DNA from: Rahnella victoriana | Lineage (GTDB): Bacteria; Pseudomonadota; Gammaproteobacteria; Enterobacterales; Enterobacteriaceae | Direction: 5' to 3' | Assembly (NCBI RefSeq): GCF_004330295.1 | Contig: NZ_SJOJ01000008.1 | Location: 62,001-126,000, forward strand | DNA length: 64,000 bases | In this document: positions 19,490 through 29,530 of the stretch, piece by piece | How positions within the stretch are numbered: position 1 is the stretch's first letter | Layout of the letters: the number at the start of each line of letters is the position of its first letter | Program-made: the position numbers and the translations under genes | Notes under the pieces: generated by a model | Told to the model about the DNA's origin: nothing | What the model saw: only the letters and a program-made list of their open reading frames with translations | The model's database searches: none

Positions 19490-22162
19490 ATGTCGTCTAT
19501 TCGCAAGAACAGTCTGGATAAGCTGGCAGTCCGGGAGAAGGAATTTTACTACTACAGCCTGCCGCTCGCTGCCAAAACGCTGGGTGAACTTCAGCGCCTG
19601 CCAAAATCCCTCAAAGTTTTACTCGAAAATTTACTGCGCCACGTAGATGGTGACACTGTCACGGAAAGCGACCTGCAAGAGCTGGTCAGCTGGCAAAAAA
19701 CCGGTCATGCCGATCGGGAAATTGCTTACCGTCCGGCGCGCGTGCTGATGCAAGATTTCACGGGTGTACCCGCGGTCGTGGATCTGGCTGCTATGCGTCA
19801 GGCGGTAAAACGCCTCGGCGGGAATGTCGAACAGGTGAACCCGTTGTCGCCGGTCGATCTGGTGATTGACCATTCGGTGACGGTGGATGAATTTGGGGAT
19901 GACCAGGCCTTCGATGAAAACGTGCGTCTGGAAATGGAGCGTAATAACGAACGCTACCAGTTCCTGCGCTGGGGGCAAAAAGCCTTTAACCGCTTCCGCG
20001 TGGTGCCGCCGGGCACCGGGATTTGTCATCAGGTCAATCTGGAATACCTCGGACAAACCGTCTGGTACGAAGAGCAGGATGGCAAAACAGTGGCCTATCC
20101 CGACACGCTGGTCGGCACGGATTCACATACCACGATGATCAACGGTCTGGGGATTTTAGGCTGGGGCTGCGGCGGTATTGAAGCCGAGGCCGCGATGCTC
20201 GGCCAGCCGGTTTCCATGCTGATCCCGGACGTTGTCGGTTTCAAACTGACCGGAAAATTGCGCGAAGGCATTACCGCAACGGATCTGGTATTAACCGTTA
20301 CCCAGATGCTGCGCAAACATGGCGTGGTGGGCAAATTTGTTGAATTCTACGGTGACGGGCTGGCCGATTTGCCGCTGGCCGACCGCGCGACCATCGCCAA
20401 TATGTCGCCGGAATTTGGCGCGACCTGCGGCTTCTTCCCGGTGGATGATGTGACGCTGAGCTACATGAAACTCAGTGGCCGCAGCGATGATCAAATCGAA
20501 CTGGTGAAAGCCTATTCGCAGGCGCAGGGGTTATGGCGTCATGCCGGTGATGAGCCGGTATTCACCAGTACGCTGTCGCTGGATATGGGCGATGTGGAAC
20601 CCAGTCTGGCAGGGCCGAAACGCCCTCAGGACCGCGTGGCGCTGCCCAATGTGCCGAAAGCCTTTCAGGCCGCGACCGAGCTGGAGCTGGGTAACAGCAA
20701 GCCGGGGCGCAGCGATAAAGAGAGTTTCACGCTGGAAGGCCAGCATTATTCGCTGACCACCGGCGCGGTGGTCATTGCCGCGATCACGTCATGTACCAAC
20801 ACCTCAAACCCGAGCGTGCTGATGGCCGCAGGTTTGCTGGCGAAGAATGCCGCTGAAAAAGGGCTGACCAGCAAACCCTGGGTGAAAACCTCGCTGGCGC
20901 CGGGTTCCAAGGTGGTGACCGACTATCTGAACGCCGCCGGACTGATGCCGCATCTGGAAAAGCTGGGCTTCAATCTGGTCGGCTACGGCTGCACCACCTG
21001 TATCGGTAACTCGGGGCCGTTGCCGGAACCGATTGAATCCGCGATCAAGGCCGGTGATTTAACCGTCGGTGCGGTGCTTTCCGGTAACCGAAACTTTGAA
21101 GGGCGCATCCATCCGCTGATCAAAACCAACTGGCTGGCCTCGCCGCCGCTGGTTGTGGCGTATGCGCTGGCCGGAAATATGAACGTCGATCTGACCACCG
21201 ATCCGCTGGGCGAGGGCAGTGATGGTAAACCGGTTTACCTGAAAGATATCTGGCCGTCGGCCAATGATATTGCCAATGCTGTCGGGCAGGTGACGACGGA
21301 CATGTTCCACAAAGAGTACGCCGAAGTGTTCAACGGCGATGCCAGCTGGCAGTCCATTAAGGTGGAAGGTACGCCGACCTATACCTGGCAGGAAGAGTCC
21401 ACCTATATCCGCCATCCGCCGTTCTTCAGTGATATGAAGGTCGAACCGGACGCGCTGGAAGACATCAAAGACGCGCGTATTCTGGCGATCCTGGCCGACT
21501 CGGTGACCACCGACCACATTTCGCCCGCAGGGAACATCAAGGCTGACAGTCCGGCCGGGCTTTATCTGACCCATCATGGGGTTGAGCCGAAAGCGTTTAA
21601 CTCCTACGGTTCGCGGCGTGGTAACCACGAAGTGATGATGCGCGGGACGTTCGCCAATATCCGCATCAAAAACGAAATGGTGCCGGGCGTGGAAGGCGGC
21701 TATACGCGCCATATTCCGTCGCAGGATCAGCTGGCGATTTACGATGCGGCCATGCGTTATCAGCATGAGAGTGTGCCGACGGCGGTCATTGCCGGTAAAG
21801 AATACGGTTCCGGTTCCAGTCGTGACTGGGCAGCGAAAGGGCCGCGTCTTCTGGGCGTGCGTGTGGTTATCGCCGAATCATTCGAACGTATTCACCGCTC
21901 GAATCTGATCGGGATGGGGATTTTACCGCTCGAATTCCCGCAGGGGGTAACGCGCAAAACGCTGAAACTGACAGGTGACGAACAACTGAGCATCAGCGGG
22001 CTGCAAAACCTGACGCCGGGGCAGGACGTTGCGGTGCATATTACGTTCGCGGACGGCCATACTGAAACTATCGATGCGCGCTGTCGTATTGATACCGGCA
22101 ATGAGCTGACGTACTTCCGTCACGGCGGTATTCTGCATTACGTGATCCGCAAAATGCTGTAA
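19490..22162 (+). CDS. acnA: aconitate hydratase A
   Basis: AcnA isomerises citrate to isocitrate in the TCA cycle and, in its cluster-free form, binds mRNA under oxidative stress. The 890-residue protein has the three cluster-ligand cysteines in ITSCTNTSNPS and GYGCTTCIGNSG, the segment GTDSHTTMINGLG, and the C-terminal swivel domain with KEYGSGSSRDWAAKG. Length agrees with bacterial AcnA/IRP-type aconitases. It starts at an ATG after AAAGGAGAA. Confidence 0.97.
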   Translation: MSSIRKNSLDKLAVREKEFYYYSLPLAAKTLGELQRLPKSLKVLLENLLRHVDGDTVTESDLQELVSWQKTGHADREIAYRPARVLMQDFTGVPAVVDLAAMRQAVKRLGGNVEQVNPLSPVDLVIDHSVTVDEFGDDQAFDENVRLEMERNNERYQFLRWGQKAFNRFRVVPPGTGICHQVNLEYLGQTVWYEEQDGKTVAYPDTLVGTDSHTTMINGLGILGWGCGGIEAEAAMLGQPVSMLIPDVVGFKLTGKLREGITATDLVLTVTQMLRKHGVVGKFVEFYGDGLADLPLADRATIANMSPEFGATCGFFPVDDVTLSYMKLSGRSDDQIELVKAYSQAQGLWRHAGDEPVFTSTLSLDMGDVEPSLAGPKRPQDRVALPNVPKAFQAATELELGNSKPGRSDKESFTLEGQHYSLTTGAVVIAAITSCTNTSNPSVLMAAGLLAKNAAEKGLTSKPWVKTSLAPGSKVVTDYLNAAGLMPHLEKLGFNLVGYGCTTCIGNSGPLPEPIESAIKAGDLTVGAVLSGNRNFEGRIHPLIKTNWLASPPLVVAYALAGNMNVDLTTDPLGEGSDGKPVYLKDIWPSANDIANAVGQVTTDMFHKEYAEVFNGDASWQSIKVEGTPTYTWQEESTYIRHPPFFSDMKVEPDALEDIKDARILAILADSVTTDHISPAGNIKADSPAGLYLTHHGVEPKAFNSYGSRRGNHEVMMRGTFANIRIKNEMVPGVEGGYTRHIPSQDQLAIYDAAMRYQHESVPTAVIAGKEYGSGSSRDWAAKGPRLLGVRVVIAESFERIHRSNLIGMGILPLEFPQGVTRKTLKLTGDEQLSISGLQNLTPGQDVAVHITFADGHTETIDARCRIDTGNELTYFRHGGILHYVIRKML

Positions 22163-22180
22163 TCCGGATCCCTGCCAATA

Positions 22181-22215
22181 AAAAAAGGGCACCTTCTTAA
22201 GGTGCCCTTAATATT
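22181..22215. terminator. bidirectional terminator between acnA and ribA
   Basis: A perfect 11-base stem AAGGGCACCTT / AAGGTGCCCTT with a three-base loop lies between the convergent genes. On the minus strand it is followed by six T, so it is a strong terminator for ribA; the plus-strand tail (AATATTTT) is weaker. Confidence 0.88.
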
Positions 22216-22234
22216 TTCATCGGACTATAAACCC

Positions 22235-22825
22235 TTACTTATCGAGCAGATGGCCCATTTTGGCGGCTTTGGTCGACAGGTAACGTTCGTTTTCCGGATT
22301 GCGGCCAACAATCAGCGGAACGCGCTCGGTAATATGGATACCGGCTTCGGTGAGGATTTCGACTTTCTTCGGATTGTTGGTCAGCAGGCGGACGGAATCA
22401 ACGCCAAGTAATTTGAACATATCGGCGCACAGCGTGAAGTCACGTTCGTCGGCGGCGAATCCGAGCTGATGGTTGGCTTCGACGGTATCGTAGCCTTTAT
22501 CCTGCAAGGCGTAAGCGCGGATCTTATTCAGTAAACCGATGTTACGGCCTTCCTGACGGTGATACATCAGAATGCCGCGGCCTTCTTCAGCGATATGATT
22601 GAGGGCGGCTTCGAGCTGGAATCCGCAGTCACAGCGCAGGCTGAATAAGGCATCACCGGTCAGGCATTCGGAGTGAACACGCGCAAGGACAGGCGTTTCA
22701 CCGCTGATGTCGCCAAAAACTAACGCCAGGTGGTCGTGCCCGGTGGCCAATTCTTCAAAACCCACCATCAGGAAATCGCCCCAAGGTGTTGGCAGATTGG
22801 CTTCTGCCACCCGTTTCAGCTGCAT
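22235..22825 (-). CDS. ribA: GTP cyclohydrolase II
   Basis: RibA opens GTP in the first step of riboflavin synthesis. The 196-residue protein starts [18 protein letters not shown], has the zinc ligands in SLRCDCGFQ together with the Cys in HSECLTGD, and the motif [11 protein letters not shown]. The frame is open seven codons upstream, but the ATG at 22825 equals the family start and has TTGGAGC upstream. No FMN riboswitch is visible in the following intergenic stretch. Confidence 0.97.
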   Translation of the reverse strand: MQLKRVAEANLPTPWGDFLMVGFEELATGHDHLALVFGDISGETPVLARVHSECLTGDALFSLRCDCGFQLEAALNHIAEEGRGILMYHRQEGRNIGLLNKIRAYALQDKGYDTVEANHQLGFAADERDFTLCADMFKLLGVDSVRLLTNNPKKVEILTEAGIHITERVPLIVGRNPENERYLSTKAAKMGHLLDK

Positions 22826-23115
22826 TTTACGCTCCAAAAAAACCACAAATAGTCTTTATTTACAGTGAGTATTTTACTTGTTGATGCGCATCCTACGTTC
22901 TGATGCGGCCTCTGGATAGGGAATCGGTGCCTTTCCATCCTAACAGGGCGCTATTTTGCCACACTTCGGGTCACATTTTAGCGGGAATATTTGAACGATT
23001 CGTTCATAACTTATGAATTATAACCGCTTACTCAACAACTGAAGCGAAAGGAAGGTGAAGCGTTGACAAGGTTGATACACTCCCACTCTTTTTACGCATG
23101 ACAGAAGGAACGACT

Positions 23116-23877
23116 ATGTATGATATCGCCAAACGCACCGCCATCGGGGCTGTGATGTTATTAGTGATGCCCGCAGCGGTTTGGATCAGCGGCTGGTTAT
23201 GGACACCGGGGGGCAATCCCGCCGTGTTGCGCCCGCTTTACTGGGTGACGGAAACCGTGAGCCAGCCGTGGGGCATTATCACAACCGTGGTGCTGTGTGG
23301 CTGGTTTCTGTGGTGTCTGCGTTTTCGCCTTAAAGCCGCGAGCGGGCTGGTGGCCATCATCATTGCGGCGTTACTGATCGGCCAGTACGCCAAAGATTAC
23401 ATCAAGAGTGAAGTCCGCGAGCCGCGCCCGTATGTCGCCTGGCTGGGCACCGATCACCAGATGAACGTGGATGAATTTTACGCGCAAAAGCGAAAAGCGC
23501 GCAGCGCGCAGGTGAAGGAAATTCTCGGCGATAACGTGCAGGTCCCGCACTGGCTGAACAAAAGCTGGCAGAAGGATACCGGTTACGCGTTCCCTTCCGG
23601 GCACACTATGTTCGCCGCCACCTGGGCACTGCTGGGCGTTGGTCTGTTATGGCGGCGTAAGCACTATAAAACGGTGACGGTGCTGATGATCTGGGGCGTG
23701 GTGGTGATGGGCAGTCGTCTGATGCTCGGAATGCACTGGCCGCGTGATCTGGTAGCGTCGGTCGGGATCAGCTGGCTTCTGGTCACGGTCGCCTGCTGGC
23801 TGACGCAACGTTACATCGGTCCGCTGACACCGCCACCGGCGGAAAACCGCGAAATCGAAGAACGCGATCCCTCGTAG
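23116..23877 (+). CDS. pgpB: phosphatidylglycerophosphatase B
   Basis: PgpB is an inner-membrane lipid phosphatase acting on phosphatidylglycerophosphate and undecaprenyl pyrophosphate. The protein shows the PAP2 motifs: KDYIKSEVREPRPY, PSGHTMFAA and SRLMLGMHWPRDLVAS, among six predicted membrane helices. I place the start at 23116 (MYDIAKRTA), preceded by AAGGAAC; an ATG six codons upstream is in frame but overlaps that site. Length is 253 residues, as in E. coli. Confidence 0.94.
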   Translation: MYDIAKRTAIGAVMLLVMPAAVWISGWLWTPGGNPAVLRPLYWVTETVSQPWGIITTVVLCGWFLWCLRFRLKAASGLVAIIIAALLIGQYAKDYIKSEVREPRPYVAWLGTDHQMNVDEFYAQKRKARSAQVKEILGDNVQVPHWLNKSWQKDTGYAFPSGHTMFAATWALLGVGLLWRRKHYKTVTVLMIWGVVVMGSRLMLGMHWPRDLVASVGISWLLVTVACWLTQRYIGPLTPPPAENREIEERDPS

Positions 23878-24121
23878 TTCTGTTTACGGAAAGGGGGGCT
23901 TTGCAAATTCCCCCTTTAATTCCACGCTTTTAATCCCCATATCTTCTCCATAGGTCAAATTGCCGTGGTGTTTGCTGCATCCCACAAAAGTCGCATGAAG
24001 TTTATCCAGACGGCATTTAAACCCCGCGCAATGTTTCCCTGCTTTGTTCGGAAATGCTAACTTATTAGGTCGGGACGAGAGTTTTTGGCATAATTCATCC
24101 GGTACATCCGGCATTACAGGA

Positions 24122-24439
24122 ATGAATGTGAAATATCTGCTGATTTTTTTATTTTTACTGGTCATCGTGGTGATTTCTATCACCCTGGGTGCCCATAACG
24201 ATCAGACTGTGACCTTCAATTATTTGCTGGCGCAGGGTGACTATCGCGTTTCCACACTGCTTGCCGTACTGTTCGCGACCGGTTTTATTCTTGGCTGGGT
24301 GATCTGTGGTTTGTTCTACCTCCGTGTCCGCCTGTCACTGGGCCGCGCACAGCGTAAAATCAAACGTCTTGAACAACAAATTGAACCCGCGGCTGTCGTT
24401 ACGCCGCCCGCAGCATCCTACGATGTCAGCAAGGAATAA
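24122..24439 (+). CDS. lapA: lipopolysaccharide assembly protein A
   Basis: LapA (YciS) is a small inner-membrane protein that works with LapB in controlling LPS synthesis. The 105-residue product has two membrane helices (residues about 4-22 and 46-66) and a charged tail with LGRAQRKIKRLEQQ, probably a short coiled coil. A GTG two codons downstream could also serve as start. It precedes lapB by six bases. Confidence 0.92.
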   Translation: MNVKYLLIFLFLLVIVVISITLGAHNDQTVTFNYLLAQGDYRVSTLLAVLFATGFILGWVICGLFYLRVRLSLGRAQRKIKRLEQQIEPAAVVTPPAASYDVSKE

Positions 24440-24445
24440 CCCTCT

Positions 24446-25615
24446 ATGTTAGAACTGCTGTTTCTGTTGTTGCCCGTTGCGGCCGCCTATGGCTGGTACA
24501 TGGGGCGCAGAAGTTCTCAGCAGGACAAACAGGAAAATGCTAACCGCCTGTCGCGTGAATACGTTGCGGGCGTTAACTTCCTGCTTTCCAATCAGCAGGA
24601 CAAAGCGGTCGACCTGTTCCTCGAAATGTTGAAAGAGGACAGCAGTACGGTCGAAGCGCACCTGACTCTGGGTAACCTTTTCCGCTCCCGTGGTGAAGTC
24701 GATCGCGCGATCCGCATTCACCAGTCCCTGATGGAAAGCGCCTCGCTGACCTTCGAACAGCGCCTGCTTGCCGTACAGCAACTGGGCCGGGATTACATGG
24801 CGGCCGGTTTCTATGACCGTGCGGAAGACATGTTTAATCAGCTGGTGAAAGAGCAGGATTTCCAGCTGTTTGCCCTTGAGCAACTGTTAATCATTCATCA
24901 GGCGACCAGCGACTGGCAGAACGCCATCGATGTGGCTGAACGTCTGGTCAAACTCGGCAAAGAAAACCGCCGTAAAGAAATTGCCCATTTCTGGTGTGAG
25001 CTGGCGCTGCAGGCTGTGGTGTCAGATGATTTTGACAAGGCGACCGGCTTACTGAAAAAAGCCGCGTCGGCGGATAAACTCTGCGCCCGCGTGTCGATCA
25101 TGCAGGGGCGGATTTTGCTGGCGCAGGGCGAATATCGCAAGGCGACCGAAGCGTTACAGCGGGTGCTGGAGCAAGACAAAGAGCTGGTCAGCGAAGCGCT
25201 GCCGATGCTGCAAGAATGCTATCAGAACCTTGGCGATACGCTGGCCTGGGCGGAATTCCTCAAACGTTGCGTCGATGAAAATACCGGTGCCACTGCGGAA
25301 CTGATGCTGGCAGAAATCATCCATGATGAAGAAGGGCGTGAGACGGCGCAGAACTATATCAACCGTCAGCTTCAGCGCCATCCGACCATGCGCGTGTTCC
25401 ATCACCTGATGGATTACCATCTGGCCGATGCGGAAGAAGGGCGTGCGAAGGAAAGTCTGGTCTTACTGCGGGATATGGTGGGTGAGCAGATCCGCACGAA
25501 GCCCCGTTACCGTTGCCATAAATGCGGCTTTACCGCGCATTCACTCTACTGGCATTGCCCGTCTTGCCGGGGCTGGGCGACAATAAAACCGATCCGGGGA
25601 CTGGACGGACAGTGA
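24446..25615 (+). CDS. lapB: lipopolysaccharide assembly protein B
   Basis: LapB (YciM) is a membrane-anchored TPR protein that helps FtsH degrade LpxC and so balances LPS with phospholipid. The 389-residue protein has an N-terminal membrane helix, a series of TPR repeats, and a C-terminal rubredoxin-like metal site CHKCGFTAHSLYWHCPSC that in E. coli binds iron and packs on the TPRs. It is an operon partner of lapA. Confidence 0.96.
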   Translation: MLELLFLLLPVAAAYGWYMGRRSSQQDKQENANRLSREYVAGVNFLLSNQQDKAVDLFLEMLKEDSSTVEAHLTLGNLFRSRGEVDRAIRIHQSLMESASLTFEQRLLAVQQLGRDYMAAGFYDRAEDMFNQLVKEQDFQLFALEQLLIIHQATSDWQNAIDVAERLVKLGKENRRKEIAHFWCELALQAVVSDDFDKATGLLKKAASADKLCARVSIMQGRILLAQGEYRKATEALQRVLEQDKELVSEALPMLQECYQNLGDTLAWAEFLKRCVDENTGATAELMLAEIIHDEEGRETAQNYINRQLQRHPTMRVFHHLMDYHLADAEEGRAKESLVLLRDMVGEQIRTKPRYRCHKCGFTAHSLYWHCPSCRGWATIKPIRGLDGQ

Positions 25616-25662
25616 TCGTTTGACTCGCTGTCCTTCCGGCTATCGCGTGCTGATTCTTAGTG

Positions 25663-25950
25663 TTACTTCTTCTTACTGCTGGTCTTACGTGCGTTAAGCA
25701 ACGTGCGTAATTTCTTGATTTCTTTGGCGGTCAGCGCGGGTTCAGTCTCTTCAGCGAGATGCTGGTTATCAATGTCATGTTCGGTGGCTTTTGCGGCTTT
25801 CTTGCCTTTCGGCGCGGCGGGGCTAAAACTCTCTTCCAGGCGTGCTGCCACTTCTGCACTTAATGAATGTTCTGCCTGAGCAGCGGCGTTTTTAATCAGT
25901 TCTTTTAATTCGACCGGAATTTTCACAGTCAGGGTCGTTATCTCACTCAT
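25663..25950 (-). CDS. Arc-like ribbon-helix-helix protein
   Basis: A 95-residue protein whose N-terminal part, TTLTVKIPVELKELIKNAAA, has the beta strand followed by two helices typical of Arc/MetJ-type DNA-binding proteins. The residues in VKIPVELKE match the family pattern, and the next helix SLSAEVAARLEES supports it. The rest is charged and ends in a Lys-rich tail (SSKKK) with AKEIKKLRTLLNA. There is no toxin-like partner beside it: lapB is convergent and pyrF divergent. E. coli has no such gene here. Function unknown; a small transcription factor or nucleoid-binding protein is the likely type. Confidence 0.7.
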   Translation of the reverse strand: MSEITTLTVKIPVELKELIKNAAAQAEHSLSAEVAARLEESFSPAAPKGKKAAKATEHDIDNQHLAEETEPALTAKEIKKLRTLLNARKTSSKKK

Positions 25951-26141
25951 TTTTCAGCCTTTCCTTAGAGTAAAAATAACAAGCTATGCCAGCCTTGTTG
26001 CATCGTCTAGTGCTTAACAAAAATTTAATAAAACTGTCACATTATGTGTAGCTGTGAATTCAGCGACTTGCCATGTAAAATGCTGGCGGCAAAATGAATA
26101 GTTTCCCTTCCTGATTTGAACATTAACAAGAGGCTGACGAT

Positions 26142-26870
26142 ATGAAGTCCGAAAATAACATTAACAACAACGACTTAAATACATCACCTATTGTTGTCGC
26201 ACTTGACTATGCCGATAAGGCCGCCGCGCTGGCGTTTGCCGATAAAATTGATCCCCGTGATTGCCGTCTGAAAATTGGCAAAGAGATGTTTACCCATTTT
26301 GGCCCGCAAATGGTCAAAGATTTGCAAACCCGCGGTTTCGACGTATTTCTGGATCTGAAATTCCACGATATTCCAAACACCACCGCGCGCGCAGTGGCTG
26401 CTGCAGCGGATCTGGGCGTGTGGATGGTGAATGTCCATGCCAGTGGCGGGGCGCGCATGATGACCGCCGCGAAAGAAGCACTGGCTCCCTTTGGTAAAGA
26501 TGCGCCGCTGCTGATTGCCGTGACGGTGCTGACCAGCATGGAAGGCAGCGATCTGGCGGATCTGGGCATCGACCTTTCTCCGGCGGATTACGCCGAGCGT
26601 CTGGCCCGCCTGACCCGCGATTGCGGCCTCGATGGCGTCGTGTGTTCCGCGCAGGAAGCGACGCGCTTTAAATCGGCATTAGGGCAGGCCTTTAAACTGG
26701 TGACACCGGGTATCCGCCCGGCAGGCAGCAAAGCCGACGATCAGCGCCGCGTGATGACTCCGCAGGAAGCGCTGGCGGCAGGGGTGGATTACATGGTGAT
26801 TGGCCGTCCGATCACGCAGTCTGCCGATCCGGCCCACACCTTACGTGAAATCCGCGCGTCACTGATTTAA
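26142..26870 (+). CDS. pyrF: orotidine 5'-phosphate decarboxylase
   Basis: PyrF makes UMP, the last step of de novo pyrimidine synthesis. The 242-residue TIM-barrel enzyme has the catalytic [10 protein letters not shown] segment, and VTPGIRPAG and YMVIGRPIT as phosphate-binding loops. The N-terminus has a short polar extension (about 15 residues with several Asn) before [10 protein letters not shown]. It starts after AAGAGGCTGA and is followed by yciH after 12 bases. Confidence 0.97.
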   Translation: MKSENNINNNDLNTSPIVVALDYADKAAALAFADKIDPRDCRLKIGKEMFTHFGPQMVKDLQTRGFDVFLDLKFHDIPNTTARAVAAAADLGVWMVNVHASGGARMMTAAKEALAPFGKDAPLLIAVTVLTSMEGSDLADLGIDLSPADYAERLARLTRDCGLDGVVCSAQEATRFKSALGQAFKLVTPGIRPAGSKADDQRRVMTPQEALAAGVDYMVIGRPITQSADPAHTLREIRASLI

Positions 26871-26882
26871 GAAGGAAGAAGC

Positions 26883-27212
26883 ATGAACAACGACAGCAAC
26901 AGCCGTTTAGTCTATTCGACCGACAGCGGCAGAATCGATGAGCCGAAAGCGGTGGCTGAGCGTCCGAAAGGTGACGGCATCGTGCGCATTCAGCGTCAGA
27001 CCAGTGGCCGTAAAGGGAAAGGCGTATGCCTGATCACCGGCGTGGATCTTGATGATGCGGCACTGGAAAAACTCGCGGCGGAGCTGAAAAAGAAATGTGG
27101 CTGCGGCGGTGCAGTGAAAGAGGGCGTGATTGAGATCCAGGGCGATAAACGTGACCTGCTCAAACAACTGCTGGAAGCGAAAGGGATGAAAGTGAAACTG
27201 GCGGGCGGCTGA
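26883..27212 (+). CDS. yciH: SUI1-family translation-initiation-like protein YciH
   Basis: This 109-residue protein belongs to the SUI1/eIF1 family, which affects start-codon fidelity in eukaryotes; the bacterial YciH is not essential. The core VRIQRQTSGRKGKGVCLITG and KKKCGCGGAVKEGVIEIQGD are typical. It forms an operon with pyrF as in E. coli. Confidence 0.94.
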   Translation: MNNDSNSRLVYSTDSGRIDEPKAVAERPKGDGIVRIQRQTSGRKGKGVCLITGVDLDDAALEKLAAELKKKCGCGGAVKEGVIEIQGDKRDLLKQLLEAKGMKVKLAGG

Positions 27213-27220
27213 TGTGAACA

Positions 27221-27262
27221 AGATGCTGCGCCTGTTAACAGCGCAGCATCTTTCAATTTTTT
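27221..27262. terminator. terminator between yciH and osmB
   Basis: The arms AGATGCTGCGC and GCGCAGCATCT enclose a nine-base loop, with a T-rich tail on the plus strand. It lies between the convergent genes yciH and osmB. Confidence 0.82.
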
Positions 27263-27272
27263 GGCGCTGTCT

Positions 27273-27491
27273 TTATTTGCTGACCTGATGCCCCACAATA
27301 CCACCGACTGCTGCGCCACCTAATGTGCCTAAGGTACTGCCATCAGTCAGAACCGCACCACCCAGTGCACCGGCACCGGCACCAATTGCCGTGTTGCGGT
27401 CACGTTTAGACCAGTTACCGCAGGCGGTAACAGACATCGCAAGAGTCAGAACCAGTGCAATACTGGCAACGCGTTTATTTAAGAGCATCAT
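27273..27491 (-). CDS. osmB: osmotically inducible lipoprotein OsmB
   Basis: A 72-residue lipoprotein with the signal peptide ending TLAMSVTAC (lipobox with Cys as the first mature residue) and a glycine-rich body (GAGAGALGGAVLTDGS), nearly identical to E. coli OsmB. The start is the ATG at 27491, with GAGGAAG about eight bases upstream; the open frame extends 12 codons further. In E. coli osmB is raised by osmotic stress through RpoS and RcsB. Confidence 0.94.
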   Translation of the reverse strand: MMLLNKRVASIALVLTLAMSVTACGNWSKRDRNTAIGAGAGALGGAVLTDGSTLGTLGGAAVGGIVGHQVSK

Positions 27492-27892
27492 AGTTATCTT
27501 CCTCAAAGGATTAACGTTCAGCATCATTTATAAGTATAGGTAAATGGCAGCGTTCTCACCGAAATTCACCCTGTATTCCTTCACAGTACTTACAAATTTT
27601 CTGGCTGTTCCGAACCTTTATTTATAATTCGTATCATCCGGACGCACTTTTGCATCCGTTGAATTAAAATAGTGAAATTACCATTCATTCACTAGGTGAA
27701 TAATCTTAATTCACCAGCTTACCGCTTCACCGGAGCACAAAAGACTAAAGCCCGCACACTTCTCATCCAAATCCCGCCTGGCAGGCACTTTTACGTTTGC
27801 AGCAGATCTGTACGCACTCTTTAGCGATTTGCCCCATACCTGCGTTTTGCCGTCAACCAGACAATAAAGCATCGTAATAAGAGGGAACCAAG
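27492..27892. other. AT-rich intergenic region
   Basis: This 401-base stretch separates divergent osmB and the epimerase gene and must hold both promoters. I see no open frame with a good ribosome-binding site and no clear repeat. Confidence 0.5.
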
Positions 27893-28588
27893 ATGCTTAA
27901 ACAACTGAAAGAGCAGGTACTGGAAGCCAATCTGGCACTGCCGCGCCACCATCTGGTGACCTTTACCTGGGGAAATGTCAGCGCGGTGGATCGCCAGCAG
28001 GGGCTGGTGGTGATCAAACCGTCGGGTGTGGAATACGATCATATGGGTGTGGACGACATGGTGGTGGTGGAACTCGAGACCGGTAAAATCGTCGAAGGCA
28101 GCAAAAAACCGTCGTCGGACACCGACACGCACCGCGTGCTGTACCTGAATTTCCCGGAAGCGGGCGGCATTGTGCATACCCATTCACGTCACGCCACCAT
28201 CTGGGCGCAGGCCGGTTTAGACATTCCAGCCTGGGGCACCACGCACGCGGATTATTTCTACGGCAACATTCCCTGCACCCGTCTGATGACGGAAGAAGAA
28301 ATCGCCGGGCGTTATGAATGGGAAACCGGTGAAGTGATAGTCAAAACCTTCGCGGAAAGAAATCTTTCACCGGCAGATATTCCTGCGGTGCTGGTTCATT
28401 CCCACGGGCCGTTTACCTGGGGGAAAGATGCGGATAATGCCGTGCACAATGCGGTAGTGCTGGAAGAGGTGGCCTATATGGGCATTTTCTCCCGCCAGCT
28501 CACCCCGCAATTGCCAGATATGCAGCCGCAGTTGCTGGATAAGCATTACCTGCGTAAGCACGGTAAAAACGCCTACTACGGTCAGTAA
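27893..28588 (+). CDS. L-ribulose-5-phosphate 4-epimerase (AraD/SgbE/UlaF family)
   Basis: The protein (231 residues) is a class II aldolase-type epimerase converting L-ribulose 5-phosphate to D-xylulose 5-phosphate. It shows [10 protein letters not shown] near residue 25, [11 protein letters not shown], the zinc ligands in [10 protein letters not shown], and HSHGPFTWG. The C-terminal [17 protein letters not shown] is shared with E. coli AraD. AraD, SgbE and UlaF cannot be told apart from sequence alone. There are no arabinose, ascorbate or xylulose genes beside it, so its source of substrate is unclear. It converges with yciT. The start has AGAGGGAAC upstream. Confidence 0.9.
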   Translation: MLKQLKEQVLEANLALPRHHLVTFTWGNVSAVDRQQGLVVIKPSGVEYDHMGVDDMVVVELETGKIVEGSKKPSSDTDTHRVLYLNFPEAGGIVHTHSRHATIWAQAGLDIPAWGTTHADYFYGNIPCTRLMTEEEIAGRYEWETGEVIVKTFAERNLSPADIPAVLVHSHGPFTWGKDADNAVHNAVVLEEVAYMGIFSRQLTPQLPDMQPQLLDKHYLRKHGKNAYYGQ

Positions 28589-28726
28589 TCCCCGTCATAC
28601 GTCGAATTGCAGATGCGTGGGCTGCGCATCGTCACCCGAATCACTTACTTGTGTAAGCTCATCGGGATTCCTTCACCTGCCGCCTTGCTGCAACTCGAAT
28701 TTATTTTGGGGATAAGTAATGATGGG

Positions 28727-29470
28727 TCAGCTGACAAGGCTGACCTTAATCCCTGCGGCAGAAAGCTGCTGTTGATATTCAGCGGACAGTTTATCGTCGG
28801 TGATCACCCGGCTGAAGGCGCTGACCGGCCCCAGCGGGTTGAGATTGATTTGGCCGAATTTCGAGGAATCGGTCAGCACGATATTTTCCGCGCCTTTCGC
28901 CACCACGGCATTCACCACGTCAGCACGCAGCATGTCGCGGCCGGTAAAACCGGTGGTATCGGTAAAGCCGTCGATGCCCATAAACGCTTTGCTGAAATTC
29001 ATTTGTTGCAGACAGAGCCGGGTCAGCGGGCCGACCACGGTCTGACTGGTTTTCTGATACATTCCGCCGAGCAACACCACTTCACACGGCATGCTTTTCA
29101 GTAACGAGGCCACATAACTGCTGACGGTGATCACCGTCAGGTTCTTCTTATCGGCCAGATATTGCGCCAACAGGGCAATGCTGCTGCCACTTTCGAAAAA
29201 GACCGTTTCACCGTCCTGAATAAGCGACGCCGCGAACTTCGCCAGCTTCTGCTTCTGGGCAAAATTCGACATCATGCGGGTATCAACGTCATCGGTCTGG
29301 ATCGCCACCGCATAACCGTGTGCGCGGCGCAGATAATGACGCTGTTCCAGCAAGGTGAGGTCATGGCGGATAGTGACTTCCGACACCTGACAAATCTGTG
29401 ACAACTCACCGACGCTGATGCGTTGCTTGTCGTTTACCCATTGCAAAATAACTTGCTGTCTGTCGTTCAT
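28727..29470 (-). CDS. yciT: DeoR-family regulator YciT
   Basis: A 247-residue sugar-phosphate-sensing repressor type. The N-terminal helix-turn-helix ([21 protein letters not shown]) is followed by the DeoR effector domain, with [16 protein letters not shown] and [11 protein letters not shown]. The signature [21 protein letters not shown] and [16 protein letters not shown] match E. coli YciT, which also lies next to osmB. Here it is 60 bases downstream of ybiW in the same direction, which makes it a candidate regulator of the ybiYW genes. The effector is unknown. Confidence 0.85.
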   Translation of the reverse strand: MNDRQQVILQWVNDKQRISVGELSQICQVSEVTIRHDLTLLEQRHYLRRAHGYAVAIQTDDVDTRMMSNFAQKQKLAKFAASLIQDGETVFFESGSSIALLAQYLADKKNLTVITVSSYVASLLKSMPCEVVLLGGMYQKTSQTVVGPLTRLCLQQMNFSKAFMGIDGFTDTTGFTGRDMLRADVVNAVVAKGAENIVLTDSSKFGQINLNPLGPVSAFSRVITDDKLSAEYQQQLSAAGIKVSLVS

Positions 29471-29530
29471 AGCCGCCCAAAATACGGGCGACCTGCGCCG
29501 CCCGGAAAAAGTAAAATTCAGAGGAGAACG

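Noticed and set aside
22850..23115. Possible FMN riboswitch upstream of ribA
   Set aside because: None of the conserved RFN-element helices is recognisable; in enterobacteria that element belongs to ribB.
23884..24183. 99-codon minus-strand frame between pgpB and lapA
   Set aside because: It overlaps the lapA start region in antisense, and its composition does not look like a protein.
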